In this document: piece after piece, positions 37,599 to 47,118 of the stretch
Layout of the letters: the number at the start of each line of letters is the position of its first letter
How positions within the stretch are numbered: position 1 is the first letter of the stretch
NCBI RefSeq assembly: GCF_000410515.1
Contig: NC_021500.1
Coordinates: forward strand, 310,001-374,000
Reading direction: 5' to 3'
DNA length: 64,000 bases
From: Enterobacter sp. R4-368
Lineage (GTDB): Bacteria; Pseudomonadota; Gammaproteobacteria; Enterobacterales; Enterobacteriaceae
Position numbers and translations under genes: made by a program
The notes under the pieces: generated by a model
The model's input: only the letters and a program-made list of their open reading frames with translations
Database searches by the model: none
Told to the model about the DNA's origin: nothing

Positions 37599-39896
37599 TC
37601 AGGCAATACGCAGCGTTTCGCGTGTTTTTGCCGGCGTGATAATGACAGGAATGGATTTCGAGGTTGGCGTACCGGTGCCGTCGCCAAAACGCGTCAGCGG
37701 CACCAGTGGGTTCGTTTCCGGATAATAGGCCGCCAGGTTGCCGCGCGGGATGTCATAAGCGACAAGACGGAAATCCTCAACGCGGCGCTGCACGCCATCA
37801 GTCGACTGGGTTTCAATATCCACCCGGTCGCCATCATTCAGCCCGAGCGCGTGAATATCTTGCGGATGCATAAACAGCACGTCGCGCTGCCCATAAACCC
37901 CACGGTAACGGTCATCGAGCCCGTAAATGGTGGTGTTGTACTGGTCATGCGAGCGTAATGTCTGCAGGACAAACGGCGCTAGCGTCTCCGGGCAGACCGA
38001 CAGCGGCAGGGCGGCGGCGCTGAATTCCGCTTTGCCGGAAGGCGTATTAAAACGCAACTCTGCGGCAGCATTCCCCAGCCAGAAACCACCTGGTTCTTCG
38101 CAACGAGCATTAAAGTTCTGAAAGCCGGGAATTGTGGCGGCGATATGATTGCGGATCAGGTTGTAATCACCCGCCAGCGCCAGCCAGTCAACCTTGTCAC
38201 TGCCCAGCGTGGCATGGGCGATGCCAGCGACAATCGCGGTTTCCGAACGCTGCGTGGCGGCCAGCGGTTTGCCAATGCCTTCAGAGGCATGCACCATGCT
38301 GAAAGAGTCTTCCACGGTGACGAACTGACGCCCGCTTGCCTGCATATCTTCTTCGGTTCGGCCAAGCGTCGGCAGGATCAGTGACTGTTTACCCGGCATT
38401 AAATGGCTGCGATTCAGTTTGGTGCTGATGTAGACCGTCAGCCCGCAACGGCGCAGCGCGGTGCAGGTCAGTGGCGTATCCGGCGCGGCGGCGGCCAGAT
38501 TGCCACCGAGGGCAAGCAGCACTTTCACTTCGTCACGCAGCATTGCCGAAATGGCCTCTACCGTATGGTGCCCGTGCTCGCGCGGCGGCTCGAAACTGAA
38601 ATGGCGAGCAAGGCTGTCGAGCAGGGCAGCCGGCGGTTTTTCGTCAATCCCCATCGTGCGGTTGCCCTGCACATTGCTGTGCCCGCGCACCGGACACAAC
38701 CCCGCGCCCGGTTTGCCTAAGTGACCGCCAAGCAGTTGCAGGTTGGTGATTTCCCGTACCGTGTCCAGCGAGTGTTTATGCTGGGTAATACCCATCGCCC
38801 AGGTACAAATCACCCGTTTTGCGTTCTGCCAGATGGCGGCTGCGTCGCGCAACTGTTGCTGAGTGAGACCGGACTGTTGCTCAATGGTCTGCCAGTCGGT
38901 GGCATCGATTTGCGCAAACCACGCGTCAATGCCGTGGGTGTGCTGCGCAATAAAGGCATCGTCAAAAATGCTCGCTTCACCGTTAGCCAGCCGCTGGCGC
39001 TGTGTTTCCAGCAACGCTTTCGCCATTCCGCGCACCGCCGCCATATCACCGCCGAGATTGGGCTGATAGTAAGATGAGCTGATCGCACCCGCCATCGGCG
39101 TAACCACTTCCAGCGGTTTTTGCGGATCGGCAAATCGCTCAAGACCGCGTTCGCGCAGGGTGTTAAAGGTGACAATGCGCGCCCCGCGATCGGCGGCGTG
39201 CCGCAAGCTGTGCAGCATACGCGGGTGGTTGGTGCCGGGGTTTTGCCCGAAGACAAAAATGGCGTCTGCTTTCTCAAAATCAGCCAGGTGAATGGTGCCT
39301 TTACCCACGCCAATGCTGCGTTTCAGCCCCGCGCCGCTCGCTTCGTGGCACATGTTGGAGCAATCCGGGAAGTTATTGGTGCCGACCATGCGGCCAAACA
39401 GCTGATAAAGCCAGGACGATTCGTTGCTGGCACGGCCGGAGGTATACAGTTCGAGCTGATTGGGGTTATCCATTGCCTTAATATGCTCGCCAATCATCGC
39501 CAGCGCATCGTCCCAGGAAATTGGTTCGTAGTGATCGGTTTGCGGGTTGTAACGCAGTGGTTCGGTCAGCCGGCCCTGGTATTCAAGGAAATAGTCGCTC
39601 TGGCGGTTAAGCGCTGTCACGCTGTGTTGCGCAAAAAAGGTGGCGTCAATCTGGCGACGGGTCGCTTCCCAGGTCACGGCTTTCGCGCCGTTTTCGCAAA
39701 AACTGAAGGTGCTTTTATTATCATCACCCCAGGCGCAGCCGGGGCAGTCGAAGCCGCGCGCTTTGTTCATGCGCAACAGGTTGCGCATATTTTTCAGCGC
39801 GTTTTTACTGTCAATAACGAAGCGCGTTGTCGCTTCCAGCGAGCCCAGACCACCGGCAGCAGCGTGGTAGGGTTTAATTGCGGTTTTGAATTTCAT
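37599..39896 (-). CDS. Molybdopterin oxidoreductase of the FdhF/YdeP family
   Basis: The 765-residue cytoplasmic protein is like E. coli YdeP, which contributes to acid resistance under EvgA control. It has a CxxC pair in FDCPGCAWGD (Cys51, Cys54) near the N-terminus and the molybdopterin-site phrases SGRASNESSWLYQLFGRMVG and CHEASGAGLKRSIG. Farther on are FGQNPGTNHPRM and the C-terminal MopB domain (RGVYGQRDVLFMHPQDIHAL). There is no Tat signal. The substrate of the family is not established. It lies 140 nt downstream of ydcI on the same strand. Confidence 0.88.
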   Translation of the reverse strand: MKFKTAIKPYHAAAGGLGSLEATTRFVIDSKNALKNMRNLLRMNKARGFDCPGCAWGDDNKSTFSFCENGAKAVTWEATRRQIDATFFAQHSVTALNRQSDYFLEYQGRLTEPLRYNPQTDHYEPISWDDALAMIGEHIKAMDNPNQLELYTSGRASNESSWLYQLFGRMVGTNNFPDCSNMCHEASGAGLKRSIGVGKGTIHLADFEKADAIFVFGQNPGTNHPRMLHSLRHAADRGARIVTFNTLRERGLERFADPQKPLEVVTPMAGAISSSYYQPNLGGDMAAVRGMAKALLETQRQRLANGEASIFDDAFIAQHTHGIDAWFAQIDATDWQTIEQQSGLTQQQLRDAAAIWQNAKRVICTWAMGITQHKHSLDTVREITNLQLLGGHLGKPGAGLCPVRGHSNVQGNRTMGIDEKPPAALLDSLARHFSFEPPREHGHHTVEAISAMLRDEVKVLLALGGNLAAAAPDTPLTCTALRRCGLTVYISTKLNRSHLMPGKQSLILPTLGRTEEDMQASGRQFVTVEDSFSMVHASEGIGKPLAATQRSETAIVAGIAHATLGSDKVDWLALAGDYNLIRNHIAATIPGFQNFNARCEEPGGFWLGNAAAELRFNTPSGKAEFSAAALPLSVCPETLAPFVLQTLRSHDQYNTTIYGLDDRYRGVYGQRDVLFMHPQDIHALGLNDGDRVDIETQSTDGVQRRVEDFRLVAYDIPRGNLAAYYPETNPLVPLTRFGDGTGTPTSKSIPVIITPAKTRETLRIA

Positions 39897-40036
39897 CTCT
39901 TCTTCCGGCTGCGGATTGTTACAGCGTTAGTGTAAGTTGCGTAACAACAACCCTTATTCAACAACCTATTTTTATCACACAATTAACGAGCTGTTCACCT
40001 GTTGCGCAAACGGAAGAGAAGATAAGCCAGCCGGGA

Positions 40037-40960
40037 TCAACCCGGCATCGTTTTGCGAATCGCAGCAATCAGCGCGTGAGCGGCAGGTGGCAGGGGGCTA
40101 TCCACGCGGGTGATGATGCCAATCGGATCGCCAATACCGGGCGGCGTAATGGGCAGCGCGACCAGCGAGCCCAGCCGCAAATCATCTTTTACCGCACCGG
40201 AAGGGACAAACCACACGTAGTCATATTCCACCGTGAGCTGGCGTGACAGCGACGCGGAAAGCGTCTCCAGGCAACCAGACGGCAGCGCGCAGTTCTGGCT
40301 GGCGAGCAGATCCTCGGTGTTTTGCCGTGGCACGGTGCCTTCCGGCAAGACCACCACTGGCCATTCCAGCACTTTGCTTAGCGTGACGGTGGTTTGCAGC
40401 AATGGATGTCGCGGGCGTACCACCAGTTTTAGCGACTCGAGAAACAGCAGTTCATAACTCAAGCCGCTCATCAAATCCGGGTCTGACATGCGACCAATGC
40501 CCAGATCCAGTTCACCGGATTTCAGCCCGGCGAGGATCATCGGGTTATTGGCGGTGGCAACCTGAATGGTGATATCCGGCTGCTGCTTGTGCAGCTGGCC
40601 AATGACCGCCGGTAAGATCCCCAGCGCGGCGGTCGGCAGCGCGCCGATACGGATCAGGTCGTTTTTGAGTTCGGTTTTGTGGCTCAGCGACTGCCCGGCA
40701 ATGTTAACCGCGTCCAGAACGCGAACCGCGTGGGTAAGAAACTGTTCGCCAACCAGCGTGAGTTGCGCGCCCATGCGGCCGCGTTCAAACAGGCGCTTAC
40801 CGGTGAGTTGCTCGAGTTCGTTGAGGGTTTTCGACAGCGCAGGCTGACTTAAGTTAAGGGTTTCAGCCGCGCGCCCCAAAGTTCCTTGTTGAGCGACGGC
40901 AACGAATGTATGCAAATGGCGCAGACGAATGCGCTGTGAAAACAGACCGTTTTTTTCCAT
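40037..40960 (-). CDS. ydcI: LysR-type regulator YdcI
   Basis: The 307-residue regulator has the N-terminal HTH RAAETLNLSQPALSKTLNEL and a C-terminal co-inducer domain (IRIGALPTAALGILPAVI). It matches E. coli YdcI along its length. In Salmonella and E. coli YdcI has been tied to acid stress and metabolism. It is divergent from ydcJ, with a LysR-type box between them. A short GCCGGG/CCCGGC stem at 40030-40046 spans its stop and could end its transcript weakly. Confidence 0.95.
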   Translation of the reverse strand: MEKNGLFSQRIRLRHLHTFVAVAQQGTLGRAAETLNLSQPALSKTLNELEQLTGKRLFERGRMGAQLTLVGEQFLTHAVRVLDAVNIAGQSLSHKTELKNDLIRIGALPTAALGILPAVIGQLHKQQPDITIQVATANNPMILAGLKSGELDLGIGRMSDPDLMSGLSYELLFLESLKLVVRPRHPLLQTTVTLSKVLEWPVVVLPEGTVPRQNTEDLLASQNCALPSGCLETLSASLSRQLTVEYDYVWFVPSGAVKDDLRLGSLVALPITPPGIGDPIGIITRVDSPLPPAAHALIAAIRKTMPG

Positions 40961-41128
40961 AAGATGATGTTAAAAACCGTGCAGAACCGCTGGCAAGTTA
41001 AGTTGTTTAATTTTGATAACCAGATAGCAAAATATTATTAACATCTAATCTCTTTGAGTTACAAACGGATTCTGCCCGCAATGTGACGTAACCTGCATGT
41101 TGATAAGGGTTTTTGGCGGCGCTGTTCC

Positions 41129-41145
41129 ATAATCTTTCGTTATGC
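41129..41145. promoter_or_regulatory. Candidate LysR-type binding box between ydcI and ydcJ
   Basis: CATAA (41129-41133) and TTATG (41141-41145) flank seven bases, which gives the T-N11-A pattern of LysR-type sites. It is in the 302-nt divergent gap 40961-41262, where YdcI would be expected to bind. The rest of this gap shows no gene. Confidence 0.45.
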
Positions 41146-41262
41146 TCGTTACCGCGCGGCGCACGCGCGTTTTCTGCCACGATCACACTTTGTAAATTTC
41201 CCATCACGCACGTAAAAAGGCTTCTCTACACTCCAGAGAGAACACACTGGAGGGATTACACT

Positions 41263-42606
41263 ATGGCGTACAGCATCACGGCTGATGAGATTCGGGAACA
41301 ATTTTCACAGGCGATGTCAGCCATGTATCAGCAGGAAGTTCCACAATACGGCACGCTGCTGGAGCTGGTCGCGGATGTGAATCTGGCGGTGCTGGAGAAC
41401 AACCCGCGTCTGCATGAACAACTGGCCAACGCCGATGAATTAGCGCGGCTCAATGTCGAGCGTCACGGCGCCATCAGGGTAGGGACGGCCGAGGAGCTTT
41501 CTACTTTGCGGCGCATGTTTGCCATTATGGGGATGTTTCCGGTCAGCTATTACGATCTCTCGCAGGCGGGCGTTCCGGTGCACTCCACCGCCTTTCGCCC
41601 GATCGAAGACGCGGCGCTGGCGCGTAACCCGTTTCGTATTTTTACCTCGCTGCTGCGCCTGGAGCTTATCGAGAACGACACGCTGCGTGATAAAGCCGCC
41701 GCCATTCTGGCAAAGCGTGACATATTCACCCCGGCATGCCGCCAGCTGATTGAGCTGCATGAACTGAATGGCGGTTTTACCCCGCAGCAAGCCAAAGCCT
41801 TTGTTGAGGAAGCGCTGGAAACGTTCCGCTGGCACCGCCATGCCACGGTGGATGCGCAAACCTATCAGGCGCTGCATGATGAGCACCGCCTGATTGCCGA
41901 TGTGGTCTGTTTCCCTGGCTGCCATATCAATCACTTAACGCCACGCACGCTGGATATTGACCGTGTTCAGGCGCTGATGCCGGAGTACGGCATAGAACCG
42001 AAAATCCTCATTGAAGGGCCACCGCGTCGCGATGTGCCGATTTTGCTGCGCCAGACCAGTTTCAAAGCGCTGGATGAACCGGTGCTGTTTAACGGTGAGC
42101 ACCAGGGCACGCATACCGCGCGTTTTGGCGAAATCGAACAGCGCGGCATCGCGTTAACGCAGAAAGGGCGCGCACTCTATGATCAACTGCTGACCAGCGC
42201 CGGAACCGGCAAAGATAACCTGACGCACCAGTTGCATTTGCAGGAGGTGTTTAAAGCCTTCCCTGACAGCGAAATGCTGCTGCGCAAGCAGGGGCTGGCG
42301 TGGTTCCGCTATCGCCTGACGCCAACGGGCGAAGCGCACCGGCAGGCGATTCATCCCGGCGACGATCCGCAGCCGCTGATCGAGCGCGGCTGGGTGGTGG
42401 CGCAACCCATTACCTATGAGGATTTTCTGCCGGTCAGCGCGGCGGGGATCTTCCAGTCTAACCTCGGCAACGAAACCCAGGCGCGTAGCCATGGCAACGC
42501 CAGCCAGGCGCAGTTTGAGGCCGCGCTGGGTTGCCCGGTGTTCGATGAATTCACACTCTATGCGGAAGCCGAAGCGCGCAGCAAACGGCGTTGCGGTCTG
42601 CTGTAA
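41263..42606 (+). CDS. ydcJ: DUF1338 protein YdcJ, 2-oxoadipate dioxygenase/decarboxylase (HglS) family
   Basis: The 447-residue protein belongs to the Fe(II)-dependent vicinal-oxygen-chelate-like family whose Pseudomonas putida member HglS converts 2-oxoadipate to D-2-hydroxyglutarate in lysine breakdown. Conserved segments are NVERHGAIRVGT, GVPVHSTAFRPI, CFPGCHINHLTPRTLDID and GIFQSNLG. Whether the enterobacterial member does the same reaction is inferred from family. The ATG at 41263 after GGAGGG gives the E. coli-like MAYSITADEIREQF. Confidence 0.93.
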   Translation: MAYSITADEIREQFSQAMSAMYQQEVPQYGTLLELVADVNLAVLENNPRLHEQLANADELARLNVERHGAIRVGTAEELSTLRRMFAIMGMFPVSYYDLSQAGVPVHSTAFRPIEDAALARNPFRIFTSLLRLELIENDTLRDKAAAILAKRDIFTPACRQLIELHELNGGFTPQQAKAFVEEALETFRWHRHATVDAQTYQALHDEHRLIADVVCFPGCHINHLTPRTLDIDRVQALMPEYGIEPKILIEGPPRRDVPILLRQTSFKALDEPVLFNGEHQGTHTARFGEIEQRGIALTQKGRALYDQLLTSAGTGKDNLTHQLHLQEVFKAFPDSEMLLRKQGLAWFRYRLTPTGEAHRQAIHPGDDPQPLIERGWVVAQPITYEDFLPVSAAGIFQSNLGNETQARSHGNASQAQFEAALGCPVFDEFTLYAEAEARSKRRCGLL

Positions 42607-42619
42607 AACAGGTAATCTG

Positions 42620-42640
42620 CCAGAAATCAGTTATTTCTGG
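42620..42640 (+). promoter_or_regulatory. Perfect intercistronic hairpin between ydcJ and the carboxylesterase
   Basis: CCAGAAAT (42620-42627) pairs with ATTTCTGG (42633-42640) around CAGTT, ending 8 nt before the esterase ATG. It occupies the place of the ribosome site, which is otherwise weak, so it could limit esterase translation or act as a partial terminator. Confidence 0.5.
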
Positions 42641-42648
42641 ATATTGTT

Positions 42649-44157
42649 ATGGAAAATCCATTAACGCCGCTGGCACACACCCGCCAGGGCAGTGTGCTGG
42701 GATGCAGTGAAGACGCCTTTCATGTCTGGCGCGGTATTCCCTTTGCCGCGCCGCCCACTGGTGCGCTGCGCTGGCGCGCGCCACAGCCACCGCAACCCTG
42801 GCAGGGGGTGCGCATCGCCGACACGTTTTCCGCCGCCAGCTGGCAAAACAGTGATTACTGCCAGCAGGTCGGCGGCGGCGATCCGGGGCGTTTCTCCGAA
42901 GATTGTCTCTATCTGAATATCTGGTCACCGGCTTCGCGGACAAAACCGCTGCCGGTGATGGTCTGGCTGCACGGCGGCGGGTTTACTATCGGCTCCGGCG
43001 GGTTGCCGCCGTATGACGGAAAAGCGCTTGCGGCACGCGGCGTCGTGCTGGTGACGATCAATTATCGCCTTGGCCATCTTGGCTTTTTCGCCCATCCGGC
43101 GCTTGAGCAGGAGAGCGGTGAACGTGTCTACAACTTTGGCTTGCTTGATCAGATAGCCGCGCTGCGTTGGGTACAGGAGAATATTGCTGCTTTCGGGGGT
43201 GATGCGGTAAATGTGACGCTGTTTGGCGAATCGGCGGGTGCGCGTAGCGTGATGGCGCTGATGGCCTCGCCGCTGGCTGAAGGGTTGTTTCACAAAGCCA
43301 TTATTCAGAGCAGTTATACCTTGCCGGATACGCCGCGCGAAGCGGCGCTGGCAAAAGGTGAAGCGATTGCCGCACATTTTGGCCTGGAAAATGCCAGTGC
43401 CGGGCAGCTGCGCGCGCTGCCGGCAGAAGCCTTCTGGCCGCTGGAAGCGCCATTGAAAATTGCGCCTGCGCCCATCGCGGGTGACTGCGTGTTACCGGAA
43501 TCGATGCTCGATACCTTTTTCGCCGGTCGACAACACCCGATGCCGGTCATTATCGGGTCGAACAGTGATGAAGCCAGCGTGATGGCCGAGTTTGGCGTCG
43601 ATCTCGCCGGGCAAATCGAAAAGATGCGCCGCGAACAGCGGCTCGGACTGGGGCTTATCCGCCTGCTTTATCCGGGGGTGAAAGGGGATGCGGAACTGGG
43701 TCGCCAGGTGTGCCGCGATATGGCCTTTACCACGCTTGGCCTGGTGGTGATGCAGGCTCAGCAGCGTGTCGGGCAACCCTGCTGGCGTTACTGGTTTGAT
43801 TATGTTGCCGAAGCGGCACACGACACCTATATCAACGGCGCGTGGCACGGTAATGAAGTGCCGTATGTATTCGACAATCTTATGCTTTCGGAGCCGTCCT
43901 GCCATTATGTCAACCCGCGCGATCTCGCCTTTGCCGCGCATATTGCCGATTACTGGGTCCGTTTTGCCGCCCAGGCCAGTCGCCGTACAGAAGCGTTACC
44001 CGGCCCGGTCAACTGGCTGGCATGCGTGCGCGGTCGCGATCGGTTGTTACGCATGGGATTGAATAAACATGCAGGATTTCGCCTGGTTAACCGCTTTATG
44101 CGTGCCCGTCTGAGCTTCTTTCGCCGGGTTATGCGCCACCATGTCAAGCTTGATTAG
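42649..44157 (+). CDS. Type-B carboxylesterase
   Basis: The 502-residue serine hydrolase has the full type-B set: GIPFAAPPTG, EDCLYLNIW, the oxyanion hole HGGGF, nucleophile Ser195 in GESAGA, Glu308 in SNSDEAS, and His400 in AWHGNEVPYVF. It has no signal peptide, so it is probably cytoplasmic. The natural substrate is unknown. It follows ydcJ by 42 nt across a hairpin. Its end overlaps the convergent LysR gene by 14 nt. Confidence 0.92.
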   Translation: MENPLTPLAHTRQGSVLGCSEDAFHVWRGIPFAAPPTGALRWRAPQPPQPWQGVRIADTFSAASWQNSDYCQQVGGGDPGRFSEDCLYLNIWSPASRTKPLPVMVWLHGGGFTIGSGGLPPYDGKALAARGVVLVTINYRLGHLGFFAHPALEQESGERVYNFGLLDQIAALRWVQENIAAFGGDAVNVTLFGESAGARSVMALMASPLAEGLFHKAIIQSSYTLPDTPREAALAKGEAIAAHFGLENASAGQLRALPAEAFWPLEAPLKIAPAPIAGDCVLPESMLDTFFAGRQHPMPVIIGSNSDEASVMAEFGVDLAGQIEKMRREQRLGLGLIRLLYPGVKGDAELGRQVCRDMAFTTLGLVVMQAQQRVGQPCWRYWFDYVAEAAHDTYINGAWHGNEVPYVFDNLMLSEPSCHYVNPRDLAFAAHIADYWVRFAAQASRRTEALPGPVNWLACVRGRDRLLRMGLNKHAGFRLVNRFMRARLSFFRRVMRHHVKLD

Positions 44158-44995
44158 CACTCAGTAACCCCTCTCTGAATGCCGCCAGCCCGGCGGCTTT
44201 ATTCTCCGTTTCCCGCAGCACCAGGCGGTAACTGGCACCGGTTCTGACACTCTGCGAAAATGGGCGCAGCAAGCGTCCGGCCTCGATATCTTCGGCTACC
44301 AGCGTCTCATCGGCGATGGCCATCCCCAGCCCCTGAATGGCGGCGGTAATGGCTAAATCCATGGTGTCGAAGTGTTGATTTTTACTCATGACGGGCTGAA
44401 AAGCGCTTTGTCTTGCCAGCCACAGCGACCAGTCGGTTTTGTCCCGCGTCGGATGTAATAACGTGGCGGTTTCCAGCGCATTGCGCTGCGCCAGCGCGTG
44501 GCTAATCACCGGCGTTAGCGCCTCCTCAAACAGCAGATCCCCGGCGCTTAATTGGGTGCCAAACACAATCGCCGCGTCATAAGGTTCTGTTTTGAAGTTA
44601 ATGGTGTGATCGGTGGTAGTCGTCAATGCCACCTGTAATTCCGGGGAACGTTGTTCCAGATTCACCAGCCGCGGTACCAGCCAGCGAATCGCACAGGTCG
44701 GCGCTTTCAGGCGCACCACCGTTTGTTGCGAGCGCGCCTGAAAGGCGACCGCTACCAGTTGTTCATACGCACCGCGCAGTTCCGGTAACAGGGCGCTGCC
44801 CTGCGGCGACAGGTGTAAACCGCGCGCGTGGCGCTCAAACAGCGGAAAGCCGAACCAGTTTTCCAGCGCGGCGATTTTGCGGCTAACCGCGCCCTGTGTC
44901 AGGCACAACTCTTTTGCTGCGTGTGTCAAATTAAGATGGCGGGCGGTGATCAGAAAAGCGTCGATGGCATTGAGCGGCAAAGATCGGGGCGACAT
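44144..44995 (-). CDS. LysR-type regulator (GcvA-like) of the aminotransferase locus
   Basis: The 283-residue regulator has the HTH NLTHAAKELCLTQGAVSRKI and a GcvA-type effector domain (APTCAIRWLVPRLVNLEQRS). It is divergent from the aminotransferase gene, with a perfect palindrome between them, so it most likely controls that gene and the binding protein behind it. The inducer is unknown, perhaps an amino acid. Confidence 0.88.
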   Translation of the reverse strand: MSPRSLPLNAIDAFLITARHLNLTHAAKELCLTQGAVSRKIAALENWFGFPLFERHARGLHLSPQGSALLPELRGAYEQLVAVAFQARSQQTVVRLKAPTCAIRWLVPRLVNLEQRSPELQVALTTTTDHTINFKTEPYDAAIVFGTQLSAGDLLFEEALTPVISHALAQRNALETATLLHPTRDKTDWSLWLARQSAFQPVMSKNQHFDTMDLAITAAIQGLGMAIADETLVAEDIEAGRLLRPFSQSVRTGASYRLVLRETENKAAGLAAFREGLLSANQA

Positions 44996-45032
44996 GACAA
45001 CTCCAGCTATGCAATTTATTCATGGCTATTAT

Positions 45033-45050
45033 GACAACAATTCGGTTGTC
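45033..45050. promoter_or_regulatory. Perfect palindrome between the LysR gene and the aminotransferase
   Basis: GACAAC (45033-45038) and GTTGTC (45045-45050) flank AATTCG. It is centred in the 111-nt divergent gap and is the best candidate operator for the adjacent LysR regulator. Confidence 0.55.
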
Positions 45051-45106
45051 GGCTCAACGGGGTTTAGTTTGAATGGTTATGCACTTTTTATGTGAAAGGA
45101 TCAGGC

Positions 45107-46276
45107 ATGACTCTGCGTACCCCGGTGAAAACTCGCTCCAAATTACCCGATGTCGGCACCACCATTTTTACCGTTATCGGCCAGCTTTCCGCCGAACATA
45201 ATGCGATAAATCTTTCTCAGGGCGCGCCCAACTTTCCTTGCGATCCGCAGCTGATTGCCGGGGTGACGCGCGCCATGCAGGCCAATCATAACCAGTACGC
45301 ATCAATGACCGGTCTGCGCCCGTTAAAAGAGCGGATTGCGCAGAAAATCAGCGAGCTGTACCGCACGGATTACGACGTAGACAGTGAAATTCTTATCACC
45401 GCCAGCGCCAGCGAAGGGTTGTACTCGGCTATCAGCGGGCTGGTGCATCCGGGTGATGAAGTGATTTACTTTGAACCCTCGTTCGACAGCTACGCGCCCA
45501 TTGTCCGTTTGCAGGGGGCAACGCCTGTAGCCATCAAACTGACGGTGCCGGATTTCGCGGTGAACTGGAACGAAGTGCGCGCGGCAATCACACCGCGCAC
45601 GCGCATGATTATCGTGAACACGCCGCACAACCCCAGCGGGCAGGTGTTTTCCCGCGCCGATCTTGAGCAACTGGCGGCGATCACCCGGCACACCGATATT
45701 GTGATCCTCTCCGATGAAGTTTACGAACATGTGGTATTCGACGGCGAGCCGCATCACGGCATGGCAACCCATCCGCAACTGGCGGAGCGCAGCGTGATTA
45801 TCTCGTCGTTTGGCAAGACCTATCATGTGACGGGCTGGCGCGTGGGATACTGCGTTGCGCCTGCGGAACTGATGGATGAGATCTGCAAAGTACACCAGTT
45901 TTTGATGTTTTCCGCCGATACCCCCATGCAGCATGCCTTTGCCGATCATATGCGTGACCCGCAGGGTTGGCTGTCGCTGGCGGCGTTTTACCAGCGTAAG
46001 CGCGACCTGCTGCAAACCTTGCTCGCTGAGTCGCCGTTTCGTTTACTACCCAGCGCGGGATCGTTTTTCCTGCTGGCGGATTACAGCCACTTCAGCGATG
46101 AAAGCGACAGTGAGATGGTAAAAAGGCTGATTATTGACTGCGGGGTCGCCACCATTCCGTTGTCGGCGTTTTATACCGATGGTACAGATAACAAGTTGAT
46201 CCGCCTCTCTTTTGCGAAAGACGAGGCAACATTAAGAGCAGGCGCGCAGGCCCTGTGTCGTGTTAAGCCACGCTAA
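45107..46276 (+). CDS. PLP-dependent aminotransferase, methionine aminotransferase (YbdL)-like
   Basis: The 389-residue fold-type I aminotransferase has NLSQGAPNFPCDP near the N-terminus, NTPHNPSGQVF, SDEVYEH, and the PLP lysine in SSFGKTYHVTGWRVGY. It resembles E. coli YbdL, which prefers methionine, phenylalanine and histidine with 2-oxo acids. The start MTLRTPVKTRSKLPDVG at 45107 follows AAAGGA. It is followed after 9 nt by an amino-acid binding protein, so uptake and transamination are linked. Confidence 0.9.
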   Translation: MTLRTPVKTRSKLPDVGTTIFTVIGQLSAEHNAINLSQGAPNFPCDPQLIAGVTRAMQANHNQYASMTGLRPLKERIAQKISELYRTDYDVDSEILITASASEGLYSAISGLVHPGDEVIYFEPSFDSYAPIVRLQGATPVAIKLTVPDFAVNWNEVRAAITPRTRMIIVNTPHNPSGQVFSRADLEQLAAITRHTDIVILSDEVYEHVVFDGEPHHGMATHPQLAERSVIISSFGKTYHVTGWRVGYCVAPAELMDEICKVHQFLMFSADTPMQHAFADHMRDPQGWLSLAAFYQRKRDLLQTLLAESPFRLLPSAGSFFLLADYSHFSDESDSEMVKRLIIDCGVATIPLSAFYTDGTDNKLIRLSFAKDEATLRAGAQALCRVKPR

Positions 46277-46285
46277 GGAGCGTTA

Positions 46286-47068
46286 ATGATGAAATTTAAA
46301 GCACTCTGTCTGGGCATGGGTTTGCTCTGCTCATTCTCCTCGTTTGCCGAAAACGCGCTGCGTTACGGCGTGGAAGCGGAATATCCGCCGTTTGAAAGCC
46401 GCAACGCGTCAGGCGAACTGGAAGGTTTTGATATCGAACTGGGGAACGCTGTCTGCAAAGCGGCGCAACTGAAATGTAGCTGGGTGGAAACCTCGTTTGA
46501 CGCCTTGATCCCAGGGCTGACTGCCAAGAAATTTGATGCCATCAACTCGGCGATGAACATTACCGAACAGCGGCGTAAAAGCATCGATTTCACCCAGCCG
46601 ATTTATCGCATTCCATCACAACTGGTCGGCAAAAGTGGCGACGGCATGGAAGCGACCGCCGAGGGGCTGAAAGGCAAAACCATTGGCGTGTTGCAGGGAT
46701 CAATTCAGGAAACCTACGCCAAAGAGCACTGGGAAAAGCACGGTGTCACGGTGGTGTCGTATAAAGATCAGAATATGGCGTGGGGAGATTTGCTGAACGG
46801 TCGCATTGACGCCTCACTGGTGATGTCGGCGGCGGGACAGGCAGGTTTCCTCAGCAAGCCGCAGGGGAAAGGGTTTGGCTTTATTGGCAAACCGGTATCG
46901 GACGATACGATCCTCGGCAGTGGTATCGGTTTCGGGCTGCGTAAAGGTGATGAGGCCACCAAAAAGCAACTTGATGCCGCCATCGATAAAATCCGCGCTG
47001 ATGGCACCATCAAAAAACTGGCGGAGAAGTACTTCCCCGGCATTGATGTTAGTGTCAGCGCACAATAA
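46286..47068 (+). CDS. Periplasmic amino-acid binding protein of an ABC importer (ArgT/HisJ family)
   Basis: The 260-residue secreted protein has a Sec signal peptide (cleaved near SSFA) and the family-3 solute-binding motifs GVEAEYPPFE, GFDIELGNAVC, FDALIPGLTAKKFDAINSAM and GTIKKLAEKYF. Relatives bind arginine, histidine, lysine or ornithine. The start follows TAAGGAG; a second ATG at 46289 is possible. No permease or ATPase genes are near, so it must use a transporter encoded elsewhere. Confidence 0.93.
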   Translation: MMKFKALCLGMGLLCSFSSFAENALRYGVEAEYPPFESRNASGELEGFDIELGNAVCKAAQLKCSWVETSFDALIPGLTAKKFDAINSAMNITEQRRKSIDFTQPIYRIPSQLVGKSGDGMEATAEGLKGKTIGVLQGSIQETYAKEHWEKHGVTVVSYKDQNMAWGDLLNGRIDASLVMSAAGQAGFLSKPQGKGFGFIGKPVSDDTILGSGIGFGLRKGDEATKKQLDAAIDKIRADGTIKKLAEKYFPGIDVSVSAQ

Positions 47069-47083
47069 AGCATTACCACTCTG

Positions 47084-47118
47084 GCGCCTGCCGTTGATGT
47101 CCGGCAGGCGCTTTTTTA
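47084..47118 (+). terminator. Intrinsic terminator after the binding-protein gene
   Basis: GCGCCTGCCG (47084-47093) and CGGCAGGCGC (47102-47111) form a perfect 10-bp stem followed by TTTTTT. Confidence 0.95.
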
